Part shown: positions 8,999 to 21,396 of the stretch, in pieces | How the letters are laid out: the number at the start of each line of letters is the position of its first letter | How positions within the stretch are numbered: the stretch's first letter is position 1 | From: Sphingomonas sp. IC081 | GTDB taxonomy: Bacteria; Pseudomonadota; Alphaproteobacteria; Sphingomonadales; Sphingomonadaceae | Assembly (NCBI RefSeq): GCF_006874585.1 | Contig: NZ_CP029761.1 | Span: 1,065,001 to 1,129,000, forward strand | Direction: 5' to 3' | Length of the DNA stretch: 64,000 nucleotides | Notes under the pieces: model-generated | The model's database searches: none | Seen by the model: the letters and a program-made list of their open reading frames with translations, nothing else | Told to the model about the DNA's origin: nothing | Translations under genes and position numbers: made by a program

Positions 8999-10006
8999 AT
9001 GAAGGCAGGATTGGGGCTGGCGCTTGGTGCGTCGCTGGTGATGGGCGCGGCATGCGGGATGGACCCGGCCCTGGCGCAAGGCGCCAAGGCGACGTCGCCG
9101 CCGGAGTTCGCGCGCCGGATCGAGCAGCTGAAGCCCGGTGAATGGGTATGGGCACCCGATGTCGCGCCTGAGGGGCCGGTGCTGGTCTATGTCGACCTCT
9201 CCAGGCAGGTGGCGCTGGTCTATCGCAACGGCGTGCGCATCGCGGCCACCACCGTGTCCAGCGGCAAGGATGGCTATGCCACGCCCACCGGCGTCTTCAC
9301 CATTCTCCAGAAGGATGCCGACCATCGTTCGAGCACCTACAACAACGCGCCGATGCCGTTCCAGCAGCGGCTGACCTGGGACGGGGTGGCGCTCCATGCC
9401 GGCGGCCTTCCGGGCTATCCGGAGAGCCATGGCTGCGTGCACTTGCCCTACCAGTTCGCGCGCGAGCTGTTCGCGGTGACAAAGCTGGGCGTGACCGTCG
9501 TGGTCGAGGGGGATGCCGCCAGCCACGTGCGGACCAGCGACAACAGCCTGCTCTCGCCCTTCAACGACAAGGGGCAGAAGACCGGACATGTCCCGCTTGC
9601 CGGGGGGCAGCAGTACCGCTGGCAGCCCGAGCTGGCGCGTTCCGGCCCGCTCTCGATCATCGTTTCCCGGCTCGACGGGCGGGTCGTGGTGCTGCGCGGC
9701 GGCACCGAGATCGGCCGCAGCGTGGTGGAGGTCGACGCGGCCGATCACGGCAGCCACGTCATCACCATGGTCATGCGCGGCGGCCAGCCGCACTGGGTCT
9801 ATGTCGGCCTGCCGGGGCACACTTCCGAGGACGGGGTGGAAGTGGATGAAGCCGCGCTCAACCGCCTGCGCCTGCCGCGCGGGTTCTACGACAAGCTGAA
9901 GACCGCGCTCACGCCGGGGGCGACGATTCTCGTCACCGATTCGCGCGTGGGCGACGCGCCGCTGGAACATCTGACCGTCATCGATGCGGTAAAACCGGCG
10001 CCCTGA
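8999..10006 (+). CDS. L,D-transpeptidase (YkuD domain), exported
   Basis: A 335-residue periplasmic enzyme expected to form L,D crosslinks in peptidoglycan or attach proteins to it. An N-terminal signal segment (residues 1-28, ending ...PALAQG) leads to a YkuD domain. The catalytic motif HAGGLPGYPESHGCVHLP contains nucleophile Cys146 with the conserved His and Ser-His-Gly around it. The ATG at 8999 has AGGGGG upstream; an earlier in-frame ATG at 8972 would spoil the signal peptide. A C-terminal region of about 150 residues after the YkuD fold is not recognised and may be a substrate or cell-wall-binding part. It is transcribed away from the P-type ATPase across a 293-bp gap that is AT-richer around 8810-8990. 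Confidence 0.88.
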   Translation: MKAGLGLALGASLVMGAACGMDPALAQGAKATSPPEFARRIEQLKPGEWVWAPDVAPEGPVLVYVDLSRQVALVYRNGVRIAATTVSSGKDGYATPTGVFTILQKDADHRSSTYNNAPMPFQQRLTWDGVALHAGGLPGYPESHGCVHLPYQFARELFAVTKLGVTVVVEGDAASHVRTSDNSLLSPFNDKGQKTGHVPLAGGQQYRWQPELARSGPLSIIVSRLDGRVVVLRGGTEIGRSVVEVDAADHGSHVITMVMRGGQPHWVYVGLPGHTSEDGVEVDEAALNRLRLPRGFYDKLKTALTPGATILVTDSRVGDAPLEHLTVIDAVKPAP

Positions 10007-10177
10007 ACCGGGCTTTGGACCGGCGGATACCGTGCATGACCCATCGTGCGGCGAAGGGGGTGTCGAATCGTCCCGCCGCTGGCACAGGTGGTCGATCAAC
10101 GACGACAGCGGCGATCAGGTGCGGCAACCCTGGTCGCCGCTCTCGATGGAATTCCTCGAACGACCAGGAGGACTTGC

Positions 10178-11188
10178 TTGAAAATCGCCGTTTTCAGCAC
10201 GAGGCCCTACGACCGTGAGTTTCTCGATCATGCCAACGAGGCGGCGGGCGGGCGTCATGCCTTTTCGTGGTACGAGGCGCGCCTCAATGCCAACACCGCC
10301 AACCTGGCGCGCGGGCATGACTGCGTCTGTGCTTTCGTCAACGACCAGCTTGGCGCCGAAGTGCTGGAGATCCTGGCCGGGCAGGGCACCCGGCTGATCG
10401 CGCTGCGCAGCGCCGGCTTCAACAACGTCGACCTGGAAGCGGCGCGGCGGCTGGGTCTCTCGATCGGTCGGGTCCCTGCCTATTCGCCCGACGCCATCGC
10501 CGAGCATGCGGTGGCGCTGATCCTTTCGCTCAACCGCAAGATCCACAAGGCCTATGCCCGTGTGCGCGAGGGCAACTTCGCGCTGGAAGGGCTGCTGGGG
10601 TTCGATCTCAAGGGCAAGGTCGCAGGGGTGATCGGCACCGGCCGGATCGGCATCAATGTGGCGCGCATCCTCAAGGGGTTCGGCTGCGAGGTGCTGGCCA
10701 GCGATCCCTTCGAGACGCCCGAACTGACGCAGATCGGCGGGCGCTACGTCCCGCGCGAGGAGCTGCTGGCGCGCTGCGACATCATCTCGCTGCATTGCCC
10801 GCTCACCCCCGATACCCATCACCTGATCGGCCGCGAGGCGATCCGCACGATGAAACCCGGCGTCATGCTCATCAACACCAGTCGCGGCGCGGTGATGGAT
10901 GCGCGTGCGGTGATCGCCGGACTCAAGAGCGGACGGGTCGGCTACGTCGGGCTCGACGTCTACGAGGAAGAGGAAGACCTGTTCTTCGAGGACTTGTCCG
11001 AACAGGTGATCCGCGACGATGTCTTCGTGCGCCTGATGACGTTCCCGAACGTGCTCATCACCGGCCATCAGGGCTTCTTCACGCGCGAGGCGATGACCGC
11101 GATCGCCGGGACGACCCTGGCCAATATTGGCGCCTTCGAGGAGACCGGCACGCCGCTCCATCCGGTGCCGGTCGAGCGTCGGGGCTGA
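10178..11188 (+). CDS. ldhA: D-lactate dehydrogenase (D-2-hydroxyacid dehydrogenase family)
   Basis: An NAD-dependent enzyme reducing pyruvate to D-lactate, 336 residues (E. coli LdhA has 329). The Rossmann loop is GVIGTGRIG; the catalytic Arg lies in [10 protein letters not shown], a second conserved Arg in [10 protein letters not shown], and the catalytic His in [24 protein letters not shown] N-termini are typical of LdhA. The start is TTG at 10178, preceded by a perfect AGGAGG six bases upstream; no ATG lies close, and upstream in-frame sequence is unrelated. The lactate permease starts 3 bp after the stop, making a production/transport pair. Closely related 2-hydroxyacid dehydrogenases exist, but the full-length match to LdhA features is good. 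Confidence 0.9.
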   Translation: MKIAVFSTRPYDREFLDHANEAAGGRHAFSWYEARLNANTANLARGHDCVCAFVNDQLGAEVLEILAGQGTRLIALRSAGFNNVDLEAARRLGLSIGRVPAYSPDAIAEHAVALILSLNRKIHKAYARVREGNFALEGLLGFDLKGKVAGVIGTGRIGINVARILKGFGCEVLASDPFETPELTQIGGRYVPREELLARCDIISLHCPLTPDTHHLIGREAIRTMKPGVMLINTSRGAVMDARAVIAGLKSGRVGYVGLDVYEEEEDLFFEDLSEQVIRDDVFVRLMTFPNVLITGHQGFFTREAMTAIAGTTLANIGAFEETGTPLHPVPVERRG

Positions 11189-11191
11189 CCC

Positions 11192-12700
11192 TTGGCGGCC
11201 CTCGCGATCCTGCCGATCGCGCTGCTCGTGGTCCTGATGACGGGGCTGCGCTGGTCGGCCGCGGCAGCCGGATCGCTGGCGGCGGTGATCGCCGCGATCG
11301 TGGCGGTGGTGGGTTTCCAGTTCGGCGAGACTCCCGCCGATCTTGCCGGGCCGGTGCTGGAAGCGGGGTTCACCGCCGCGACAATCCTGTGGATCATCTT
11401 TCCCGCACTTTCGATCCACGAATACCAGACCCGCATCGGCGCCACGGCCGTGATCGGCGAATGGCTGGCGTCGATTTCGCGCGATCCGGCCGCGACGGCG
11501 CTGCTGCTGGGCTGGTTCTTCGCGATGTTCCTCGAAGGCGCCTCGGGTTTCGGCACGCCCATCGCGATTGTCGCGCCGATGCTGGTGGCCCTGGGCGTGC
11601 CGCCCGCGCGCGCGGTCCTGGTGGCCTTGCTGGGCCATGTCGCGGGGGTCTCGTTCGGTGCGGTGGGCGCGCCGATGGTGCCGCTGCTCGAGGCCGGTCT
11701 GTTCGACGCGCGGCGGCTGAGCCTTGAGATCCTGGTGCTGCATGCCTGCCTTGGCTGGATGTTCGCCCAGCTTGTCGTGACTTATGCCATCGGCGGCGGG
11801 GCACAGGGCCTCTTCGCGGGAAGGGCGACGGTCGCGGCCCGGCGCACGGCGCTGATGGCGGCGGTGTGCTTTTTCGCGGCGGCGGCGCTGGTTGCGGCGC
11901 TGGCGGGGGCGGAACTCCCGACGCTGGGCGGCGCATTGCTGGGCGGCGGGCTGTTTGCCGCCTGGCTGCGGCGTGGAAGTGGGGGGACGCTGCGATCGGG
12001 GCCGGCCGGACGCGAGGTTGTCATCGCCGGCTTGCCCTATGTCGTGCTGGTGGCGCTCATCCTGGTGAGCCGTCTGGTGCCGCCCTTGCAGGCCGCCTTG
12101 CGGACGTGCCGCATCGAATGGAGCTATGGTCACGGTTTTGGCGAGGTGATGCTGCCGCTCTATCATCCCGGCACGATGCTGTTGCTGGCGTTCCTCTGCA
12201 CGGCGCTGGCCCACCGCGCCGCGCCAAGGCAGGTCGGTGCATCGATGCTGGCGGCGCTGCGGCGGCTGCCGCAAGTCGGAATTGCGCTTGTAGCGGTGCT
12301 GACGCTGGCGCGCTTCATGGTTCACGGCGGCATGATCGATGCGCTTGCAGTGGGCGCGACCACGCTGTTCGGGCGGGCCTGGCCACTGGCGGTGCCGCTG
12401 GTGGGGGCGCTGGGGTCGTTCGTCACCGGGTCGGGAACGGCCTCGAACATCATCTTCGCCAATTTCCAGATTGCCGCTGCCGACGCGGTGCGGCTGCCGC
12501 ACGGCCTGGCGCTTGCGGGGCAGAGCGTGGGCGCGGCGGTGGGCAACATCATGGCCCCGCACAACATCGTCGCCGGGACCGCGACGGTCGGACTGGTCGG
12601 GCGGGAGGGGGAGACACTGGCGCGCACGGTGCCGGTCTGCCTTGCCTACGTGGCGCTGGCCGGGGGGCTGGTGTTCACGGTGCAGGCGTTGCTGCCCTAG
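11192..12700 (+). CDS. lldP: L-lactate permease (LctP/LldP family)
   Basis: An inner-membrane proton-coupled transporter for lactate or glycolate, 502 residues (E. coli LldP 551), made almost entirely of hydrophobic helices. Recognisable family features are FLEGASGFGTPIAIVAPMLV, the GVSFGAVGAP segment, and near the C-terminus GSFVTGSGTASNI with GNIMAPHNIVAGTATVGL. The gene starts with TTG at 11192, 3 bp after the ldhA stop, with no strong ribosome site of its own, which suggests coupling to ldhA translation. Two TTG starts in a row in one operon is uncommon. No clear Rho-independent terminator follows; an 8-bp inverted repeat at 12716-12748 lacks a T-run. Confidence 0.9.
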   Translation: MAALAILPIALLVVLMTGLRWSAAAAGSLAAVIAAIVAVVGFQFGETPADLAGPVLEAGFTAATILWIIFPALSIHEYQTRIGATAVIGEWLASISRDPAATALLLGWFFAMFLEGASGFGTPIAIVAPMLVALGVPPARAVLVALLGHVAGVSFGAVGAPMVPLLEAGLFDARRLSLEILVLHACLGWMFAQLVVTYAIGGGAQGLFAGRATVAARRTALMAAVCFFAAAALVAALAGAELPTLGGALLGGGLFAAWLRRGSGGTLRSGPAGREVVIAGLPYVVLVALILVSRLVPPLQAALRTCRIEWSYGHGFGEVMLPLYHPGTMLLLAFLCTALAHRAAPRQVGASMLAALRRLPQVGIALVAVLTLARFMVHGGMIDALAVGATTLFGRAWPLAVPLVGALGSFVTGSGTASNIIFANFQIAAADAVRLPHGLALAGQSVGAAVGNIMAPHNIVAGTATVGLVGREGETLARTVPVCLAYVALAGGLVFTVQALLP

Positions 12701-13054
12701 GTCATAGACGTATAAACGGCCGCCGCTGAGGGCAACCCCTGCGGCCGTGGCTGCGCGGAATTTGCCGATGCCGTCCGGATCACCGATTTTTCGTTTTCCC
12801 AAGTCATTTGATGAATTTATCGATCCTGCATTTGTACCTGTTGCCGAGCGTGGTGTGGCAATTTTGGCCGAATTGTCCGAGCCGAGGCAATTTCGAGTGC
12901 ATGATTGTGCAACGTCTATTGAACGACTTGTCGCAGCAATGTAACATTTTCGGGCGAAAGCGATCTCGGATCGAATTCGTCTTTCGCCGGATGGGGCCGT
13001 GCCGACAGGCTTGGTCCCCGCCGTCCGAAATGGGAGTGTGCCGTGAAGTCCTGA

Positions 13055-15688
<2,634 letters not shown>

Positions 15689-15773
15689 AGCGCGCCAGGC
15701 CGAAGCCGGGAAGGGCGGGGGCGCGTGTTCTCCCGCCCGTTTTCCCGTGCTCCGGCGGGATCTACCGAAGCGC

Positions 15774-15793
15774 ATATAAAGATATCTTTATAT
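15774..15793. promoter_or_regulatory. Perfect 20-bp palindrome upstream of ahcY, candidate operator
   Basis: ATATAAAGATATCTTTATAT is a perfect palindrome in an otherwise GC-rich region, 102 bp upstream of the ahcY GTG. AT-rich dimer sites of this shape are typical of ArsR-family repressors, and SahR, an S-adenosylhomocysteine-responsive ArsR-family repressor of ahcY/met genes, is known in Proteobacteria. The link to SahR is inference. Confidence 0.6.
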
Positions 15794-15895
15794 TTGCGTC
15801 GGGCAAAGCGAACGGGTAGGGACGGCACCATTGCGGCGCCCTACGCCATTCCGGCGCAGGGGCCGTAGAGCAAACACTTCCAGGAGTTCGCGCCC

Positions 15896-17311
<1,416 letters not shown>

Positions 17312-17320
17312 TTTGTTTGG

Positions 17321-17348
17321 TCGGGAATGCCCCTCCGGGCATTCCCGA
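17321..17348 (+). terminator. 12-bp hairpin after ahcY
   Basis: A perfect stem TCGGGAATGCCC / GGGCATTCCCGA with loop CTCC, 9 bp after the ahcY stop. No T-run follows, so it may be a Rho-assisted terminator or a 3'-end stabiliser. Confidence 0.55.
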
Positions 17349-17417
17349 TGCGGCACCGGCCCACTCCCCCACCCGACCACCCGTCAGGATACACTCGTGG
17401 GTGGTCGGCCCCCTCAG

Positions 17418-17442
17418 CAAAAAGGTCCCCCGGACCTTTTTG
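17418..17442. terminator. Rho-independent terminator, possibly bidirectional
   Basis: Stem CAAAAAGGTCC / GGACCTTTTTG with a CCC loop. The T-run is part of the stem on both strands, so it could stop transcription in either direction. Confidence 0.7.
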
Positions 17443-17477
17443 TGTTCTTCGGGACGGGAGTGGGTCGGTGCCGCTAA

Positions 17478-17496
17478 AATTCGCCTTTGGCGAATT
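17478..17496. repeat. 8-bp perfect inverted repeat
   Basis: AATTCGCC / GGCGAATT with a TTT loop, third of four hairpins between ahcY and divL. Confidence 0.6.
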
Positions 17497-17524
17497 CTCG
17501 AACAAAGCCAAATCCGCGAACAAC

Positions 17525-17560
17525 ATGGGGAGAGTACCGGCACTGCGGTACTCTCCCCAT
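17525..17560 (+). terminator. 15-bp perfect hairpin upstream of divL
   Basis: Arms ATGGGGAGAGTACCG and CGGTACTCTCCCCAT with a 6-base loop, followed by TGTCTTT. It ends 37 bp before the divL ATG, so it could be a terminator, an attenuator or a leader structure. Confidence 0.6.
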
Positions 17561-17597
17561 TGTCTTTGCGGCGCCGGGACAGCATAGCCGGGGGTGA

Positions 17598-19958
17598 ATG
17601 GATCACGAACGCTTCGTACCTCTCGTAATCGGGTTGCTTCTTGCCGCATGGATGCTGGCGGCGGCCTGGGCGGTGCTTTCCGCCAGAGGCCGCCAGAAGC
17701 GCGCGGAAGCGCAGCTTCGTTCCGCCCGGCGGCTGGCCCGCATGGTCGAGGAATCGCCGGCGATCCCGCTGCTCGTGCGTTCCGACGGCCGCATCGAGGG
17801 GCCGCCGCGCGTTGCCCAGTGGCTGGGTTTTGATGCGGTTCCCCAGTTCCTGTCCGAACTCGACGGCGGCGACCGCGGTATTCCTTCCGACAAGCTCGCC
17901 GAACTGACCGAGGCGGTGCGCCGCACCCAGAAGAGCGCCGCGCCCTTCCGCATGGTCGTCACCCCGCGCAATTCGGCACGTTCGCTGGCGCTGCGCGGGC
18001 ATCTTGCCGATCCGCAGGTCTCGCCCGGCGGCGCGGCGCTGGTCTGGCTTTTCGACTTTTCCGACAGCGAGGGTGAACTTGTCCGCCTGCGCGACGAGGC
18101 GGCGCGCGCGCGGGGTGACTTCACCGCGCTGGTCTCGCTGATCGAGGCGGCGCCGATGCCGATGTGGTTCCGCCGCCCGGACGGCGAACTGCAACTGGTG
18201 AACTCGGCCTATGTCACCGCGGTCGGCGGCGAGAGCGCGCAAGGCGTGGTGGCGGCCGGCACCGAACTGGTCGAGAACGTCGACGGCGTCAGCCCGGCGC
18301 AAGTCGCGCGGATCGCCGCGCAGAAGGGCGCGCCGATCCAGCGCATCGTCTCCACCACGATCGACGGCCAGCGCCGGGCGATGCGGGTCAGCGACTTGCC
18401 GCTGGGGGATGACGGGGTTGCCGGTTACGCGGTGGACATCGAAGACCTCGAGGAAATGTCGCGCTCGTTCCGCGCCTTCCGCGATGCGCAGCGGGCCCTG
18501 CTGGACCAGTTGTCCGCCGGTGTCGCCCAGTTCGATGCCCGCAAGCGCCTGAGCTTTGCCAACCAGCCGTTCCAGCGCCTGTTCAAGCTGGAGCCGAAAG
18601 TGCTGCAGGACCCGCCGGTGTTCGAACGCCTGCTCGATGCCGCGCGTGATGCCCAGCGGGTTCCCGAAGTGCGCGACTTCCCGGCATGGCGGCGCGAGAA
18701 GGGCGCCTGGTTCGCCTCCAGCGAGAGCCATGAGGAAGCCTGGACGCTGTCCGACGGTACGCACCTGCGTATCGTCGCCCAGCCGCTGCCCGACGGCGGC
18801 CTGCTGCTGATCGCGGAAGACCGCACCGAACAGCTGCGTCTTTCGGCGGTGCGCGACACGCTGCTGCGCACGCGCACGGCGATGTTCGACAGCCTCTACG
18901 AATCGGTTGCGGTCTTTGCGCCCGATGGCCGCGTGCAGCTGTGGAACCGCCGCTTTGCCGCCGACTGGGGCATGGAGAGCGATTTCCTCGATACCCACCC
19001 GCACGTCGAGGCCTTGCTCAAGAAGATCGCGCCGCGGCTCATGCGTCCGGTCGAGGCCGAAGCGATCGGTGTGGCCGTGCGTGCCGCCGCGCTGGACCGT
19101 ACGCAGAAGGGCGGGCGCATCGCGCTCGCCGACGGCAGGATGCTCGAATATGCGGGCGTGCCGCTGCCCGACGGCAACGGCCTGCTGGCCGTGCTCGACA
19201 TCACCGATTCGCAGAAGGCCGAAGCGGCGCTGCGCGAAAGCAACGAGGCGCTGATCGAGGCGGATGCGATCAAGACCCGCTTCCTCGCCAAGATCAGCTA
19301 CGAACTGCGCACCCCGCTCACCTCGATCGGCGGGTTTGCCGAATTGCTGGAAGCGGGCGTCGGCGGCGAGCTCAATCCCGGCGGGCAGGAATACGTGGCG
19401 GCGATCATCGCCTCGGTCGACCAGCTGGGCGAGCACATCGACAGCCTGCTCGACCTGTCGCAGAGCGAGGCCGGGCTGCTGCCGCTCAAGAAGGAAGAGA
19501 TCGACCCGATGCCCTTCATCCGCTCGGTGGTGGAGGAACGGGCCGGGCGTCTGGAACGCGCCGGGCTGGTGCTCGACTTGCGGGCCGACGGGCTGCTGCG
19601 GCCGTTCCCGGGCGACCGCCGGCGTCTGGCGCGGGCGGTCGGCCATCTGGTCGACAACGCCATTGCCGCCTCGCCGCGCGGACAGCGCATTCTCGTGCAG
19701 ATGGCACGGCGCAAGTCGCCCGAAGGTGAGGGCGTGGTACAGATCCTCGTGCAGGATCGCGGGCAGGGCATGGACAATCGCAGTCTCGCCCTCGCGCTCG
19801 ACGGCATGAAGCAGAGCGCCGACGGCAAGTCGGTGGAGCGCAGCCAGGGGCTCGGCCTGCCGCTGGCGCGCCAGCTGGTCGAGGCGCACGGCGGTGCGCT
19901 GCGGCTCGTTTCCGAACGCGGCAAGGGGACCAGCGCGCTGGTGGAGCTTCCCGAATGA
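17598..19958 (+). CDS. divL: DivL-like pseudo-histidine kinase (Tyr replaces phospho-acceptor His)
   Basis: A 786-residue membrane-anchored PAS and kinase-fold protein. One membrane helix (about 7-27) is followed by a long PAS-containing region, a dimerisation helix and a HATPase_c domain with N-box (HLVDNAIAASP), G1 (QDRGQGMD) and G2 (SQGLGLPLARQL). In the H-box the phospho-acceptor His is replaced: ISYELRTPLT with Tyr568 instead of SHELRTPL. This is the hallmark of Caulobacter DivL (Tyr550), which steers the CckA-CtrA cell-cycle relay at the cell pole, binding DivK rather than acting as a normal kinase. The neighbours tsaE-amgK-murU-addB-addA match the Caulobacter divL setting as I remember it. 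The 3' end overlaps tsaE by 4 bp. Confidence 0.88.
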   Translation: MDHERFVPLVIGLLLAAWMLAAAWAVLSARGRQKRAEAQLRSARRLARMVEESPAIPLLVRSDGRIEGPPRVAQWLGFDAVPQFLSELDGGDRGIPSDKLAELTEAVRRTQKSAAPFRMVVTPRNSARSLALRGHLADPQVSPGGAALVWLFDFSDSEGELVRLRDEAARARGDFTALVSLIEAAPMPMWFRRPDGELQLVNSAYVTAVGGESAQGVVAAGTELVENVDGVSPAQVARIAAQKGAPIQRIVSTTIDGQRRAMRVSDLPLGDDGVAGYAVDIEDLEEMSRSFRAFRDAQRALLDQLSAGVAQFDARKRLSFANQPFQRLFKLEPKVLQDPPVFERLLDAARDAQRVPEVRDFPAWRREKGAWFASSESHEEAWTLSDGTHLRIVAQPLPDGGLLLIAEDRTEQLRLSAVRDTLLRTRTAMFDSLYESVAVFAPDGRVQLWNRRFAADWGMESDFLDTHPHVEALLKKIAPRLMRPVEAEAIGVAVRAAALDRTQKGGRIALADGRMLEYAGVPLPDGNGLLAVLDITDSQKAEAALRESNEALIEADAIKTRFLAKISYELRTPLTSIGGFAELLEAGVGGELNPGGQEYVAAIIASVDQLGEHIDSLLDLSQSEAGLLPLKKEEIDPMPFIRSVVEERAGRLERAGLVLDLRADGLLRPFPGDRRRLARAVGHLVDNAIAASPRGQRILVQMARRKSPEGEGVVQILVQDRGQGMDNRSLALALDGMKQSADGKSVERSQGLGLPLARQLVEAHGGALRLVSERGKGTSALVELPE

Positions 19959-20401
19959 AGATTGCGCTTCCCGATCTTGCGGCGATGGACCGGCTTGGCC
20001 GCGCCATTGCCGAGGCCTTGCGGCCGGACGACGTCGTTGCGCTGGAAGGCGGCCTCGGCGCGGGCAAGACCACGCTCGCCCGCGCGATCATCGCCGGTCT
20101 CGGGCATGAGGGCGAAGTGCCTTCGCCCAGTTTCGCGATCATCGAGGTCTACGATCCGCCTGCGGTCCGCCTGCCGCTGGTCCATGCCGATTTCTACCGC
20201 CTGGCCCATCCTTCCGAGGCGGACGAGATCGGTCTCGACGACTACCGGCAGGGCGCTGCACTCATCGCCGAGTGGCCCGATCACGCCGGCGGGTTCACCC
20301 ATGAGCCGGGCTGCCTCTCGATTACGCTGGAAGTTGCGGAAGAGGGCAGGATCGCCATTGTCGAAGCGGGGGCGGATTGGGTAGGGCGAATCCCGCAATG
20401 A
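19955..20401 (+). CDS. tsaE: tRNA threonylcarbamoyladenosine biosynthesis ATPase TsaE
   Basis: The P-loop ATPase partner of TsaB/TsaD needed to make t6A37 in ANN-decoding tRNAs, in the cytoplasm. The 148 residues show Walker A GGLGAGKTTL (residues 32-41), the conserved SPSFAIIEVY segment and HADFYRL; all fit TsaE. The ATG overlaps the divL stop (ATGA) and the TGA overlaps the start of amgK, so it is translated as part of a coupled operon. The length is typical of the family (about 150). Confidence 0.95.
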   Translation: MKIALPDLAAMDRLGRAIAEALRPDDVVALEGGLGAGKTTLARAIIAGLGHEGEVPSPSFAIIEVYDPPAVRLPLVHADFYRLAHPSEADEIGLDDYRQGAALIAEWPDHAGGFTHEPGCLSITLEVAEEGRIAIVEAGADWVGRIPQ

Positions 20402-21396
20402 CCACGATTCCCGCCGATCTTCCCAAGGGCCTCGCGCCCTTCCTTGCCGATGCCGGATGGCAGGGCGCCACTGTCGAGCCGCTGGCCGGCGATGCGTCGT
20501 TCCGCCGCTACTTCCGCGTGCGCGGGGCGCATGGCGAATGCGCGATGCTGATGGACGCCCCGCCGCCGACCGAGGACCCGCAGCCGTTCCTGCGCGCGGC
20601 ACGCTGGCTCGATGCCAACGGCATGCGCAGCCCGCGGATCCTGGCCGAGCAGGCCGAGCGCGGGCTGGTGCTGATGGAAGACTTCGGCGATGCGCGCATG
20701 CGTGACTACATCGACCAGTGGCCGGACGACGAACGCGCGATCTACAAGGGCGCGATCGACACGCTGGTGCAGCTCCACAAGCTGCCGCCCGGGCCGTTCC
20801 TCGATTATTCGATGAGCGAGTACCAGCGCGAGGTGCGCCTGTTCCTCGAATGGTATGCGCCCGCGCAGAACCTCTCGGTCGATGCCGCCGGTTTCACCGC
20901 CGCGTGGGAAAGCGTGCTGGGCGAGATGCTGCCCCGCCAGCGTCCCGGCGTCACCGTGCTGCGCGACTATCACGCCGAGAACATCATGCTGCTCGGCGCG
21001 CTCGAAAAGCAGGGGCTGCTGGACTTCCAGGACGCGCTGATCGGCCACCCGGCCTATGATCTCGTCTCGCTGCTGCAGGATGCCCGCCGCGACGTTTCGC
21101 CCGAGCTGGAGGCCGAGATGTTCGACCATTACCTGCGCGCGACCGGGGTCGATCCCGAGACGTTCCTGGCCGATTACGCCCGCCTCGGCGCGCAGCGCAA
21201 CACCAAGATCGTCGGCATCTTCGTGCGCCTGTTCAAGCGTGACGGCAAGCCGCGCTACCTCGACCTGATTCCGCGCGTATGGGCGCAGCTGGAGCGGGAT
21301 CTTGCCCATCCGGCGCTGGAGCCGGTGGCCCGCTGGTTCGATGCCAACGTGCCCGACGAACTGCGCGCCGCCAATGGCGGGAGCCTTGCGGCATGA
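20398..21396 (+). CDS. amgK: N-acetylmuramate/N-acetylglucosamine anomeric kinase AmgK
   Basis: A 332-residue kinase of the aminoglycoside phosphotransferase fold that phosphorylates C1 of MurNAc (and GlcNAc) released from the cell wall, the first step of the recycling route that bypasses MurA and so lowers fosfomycin sensitivity. The catalytic loop is VLRDYHAENIM, followed by DFQDALIGHPAYDL (metal-binding Asp). The N-terminal LAGDASFRRYFRV matches the family. It overlaps tsaE and murU by 4 bp each. The AmgK assignment rests on the adjacent murU; in isolation it would be called only a phosphotransferase. Confidence 0.9.
   Translation: MTTIPADLPKGLAPFLADAGWQGATVEPLAGDASFRRYFRVRGAHGECAMLMDAPPPTEDPQPFLRAARWLDANGMRSPRILAEQAERGLVLMEDFGDARMRDYIDQWPDDERAIYKGAIDTLVQLHKLPPGPFLDYSMSEYQREVRLFLEWYAPAQNLSVDAAGFTAAWESVLGEMLPRQRPGVTVLRDYHAENIMLLGALEKQGLLDFQDALIGHPAYDLVSLLQDARRDVSPELEAEMFDHYLRATGVDPETFLADYARLGAQRNTKIVGIFVRLFKRDGKPRYLDLIPRVWAQLERDLAHPALEPVARWFDANVPDELRAANGGSLAA

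Noticed and set aside
12716..12748. Inverted repeat after lldP as terminator
   Set aside because: 8-bp arms with an 17-base loop and no T-run; not a convincing Rho-independent terminator.
15794..15895. Possible SAH riboswitch in the ahcY leader
   Set aside because: The leader can form a small hairpin (CTACG/CGTAG) but I see none of the conserved SAH-riboswitch core; a covariance search would decide.
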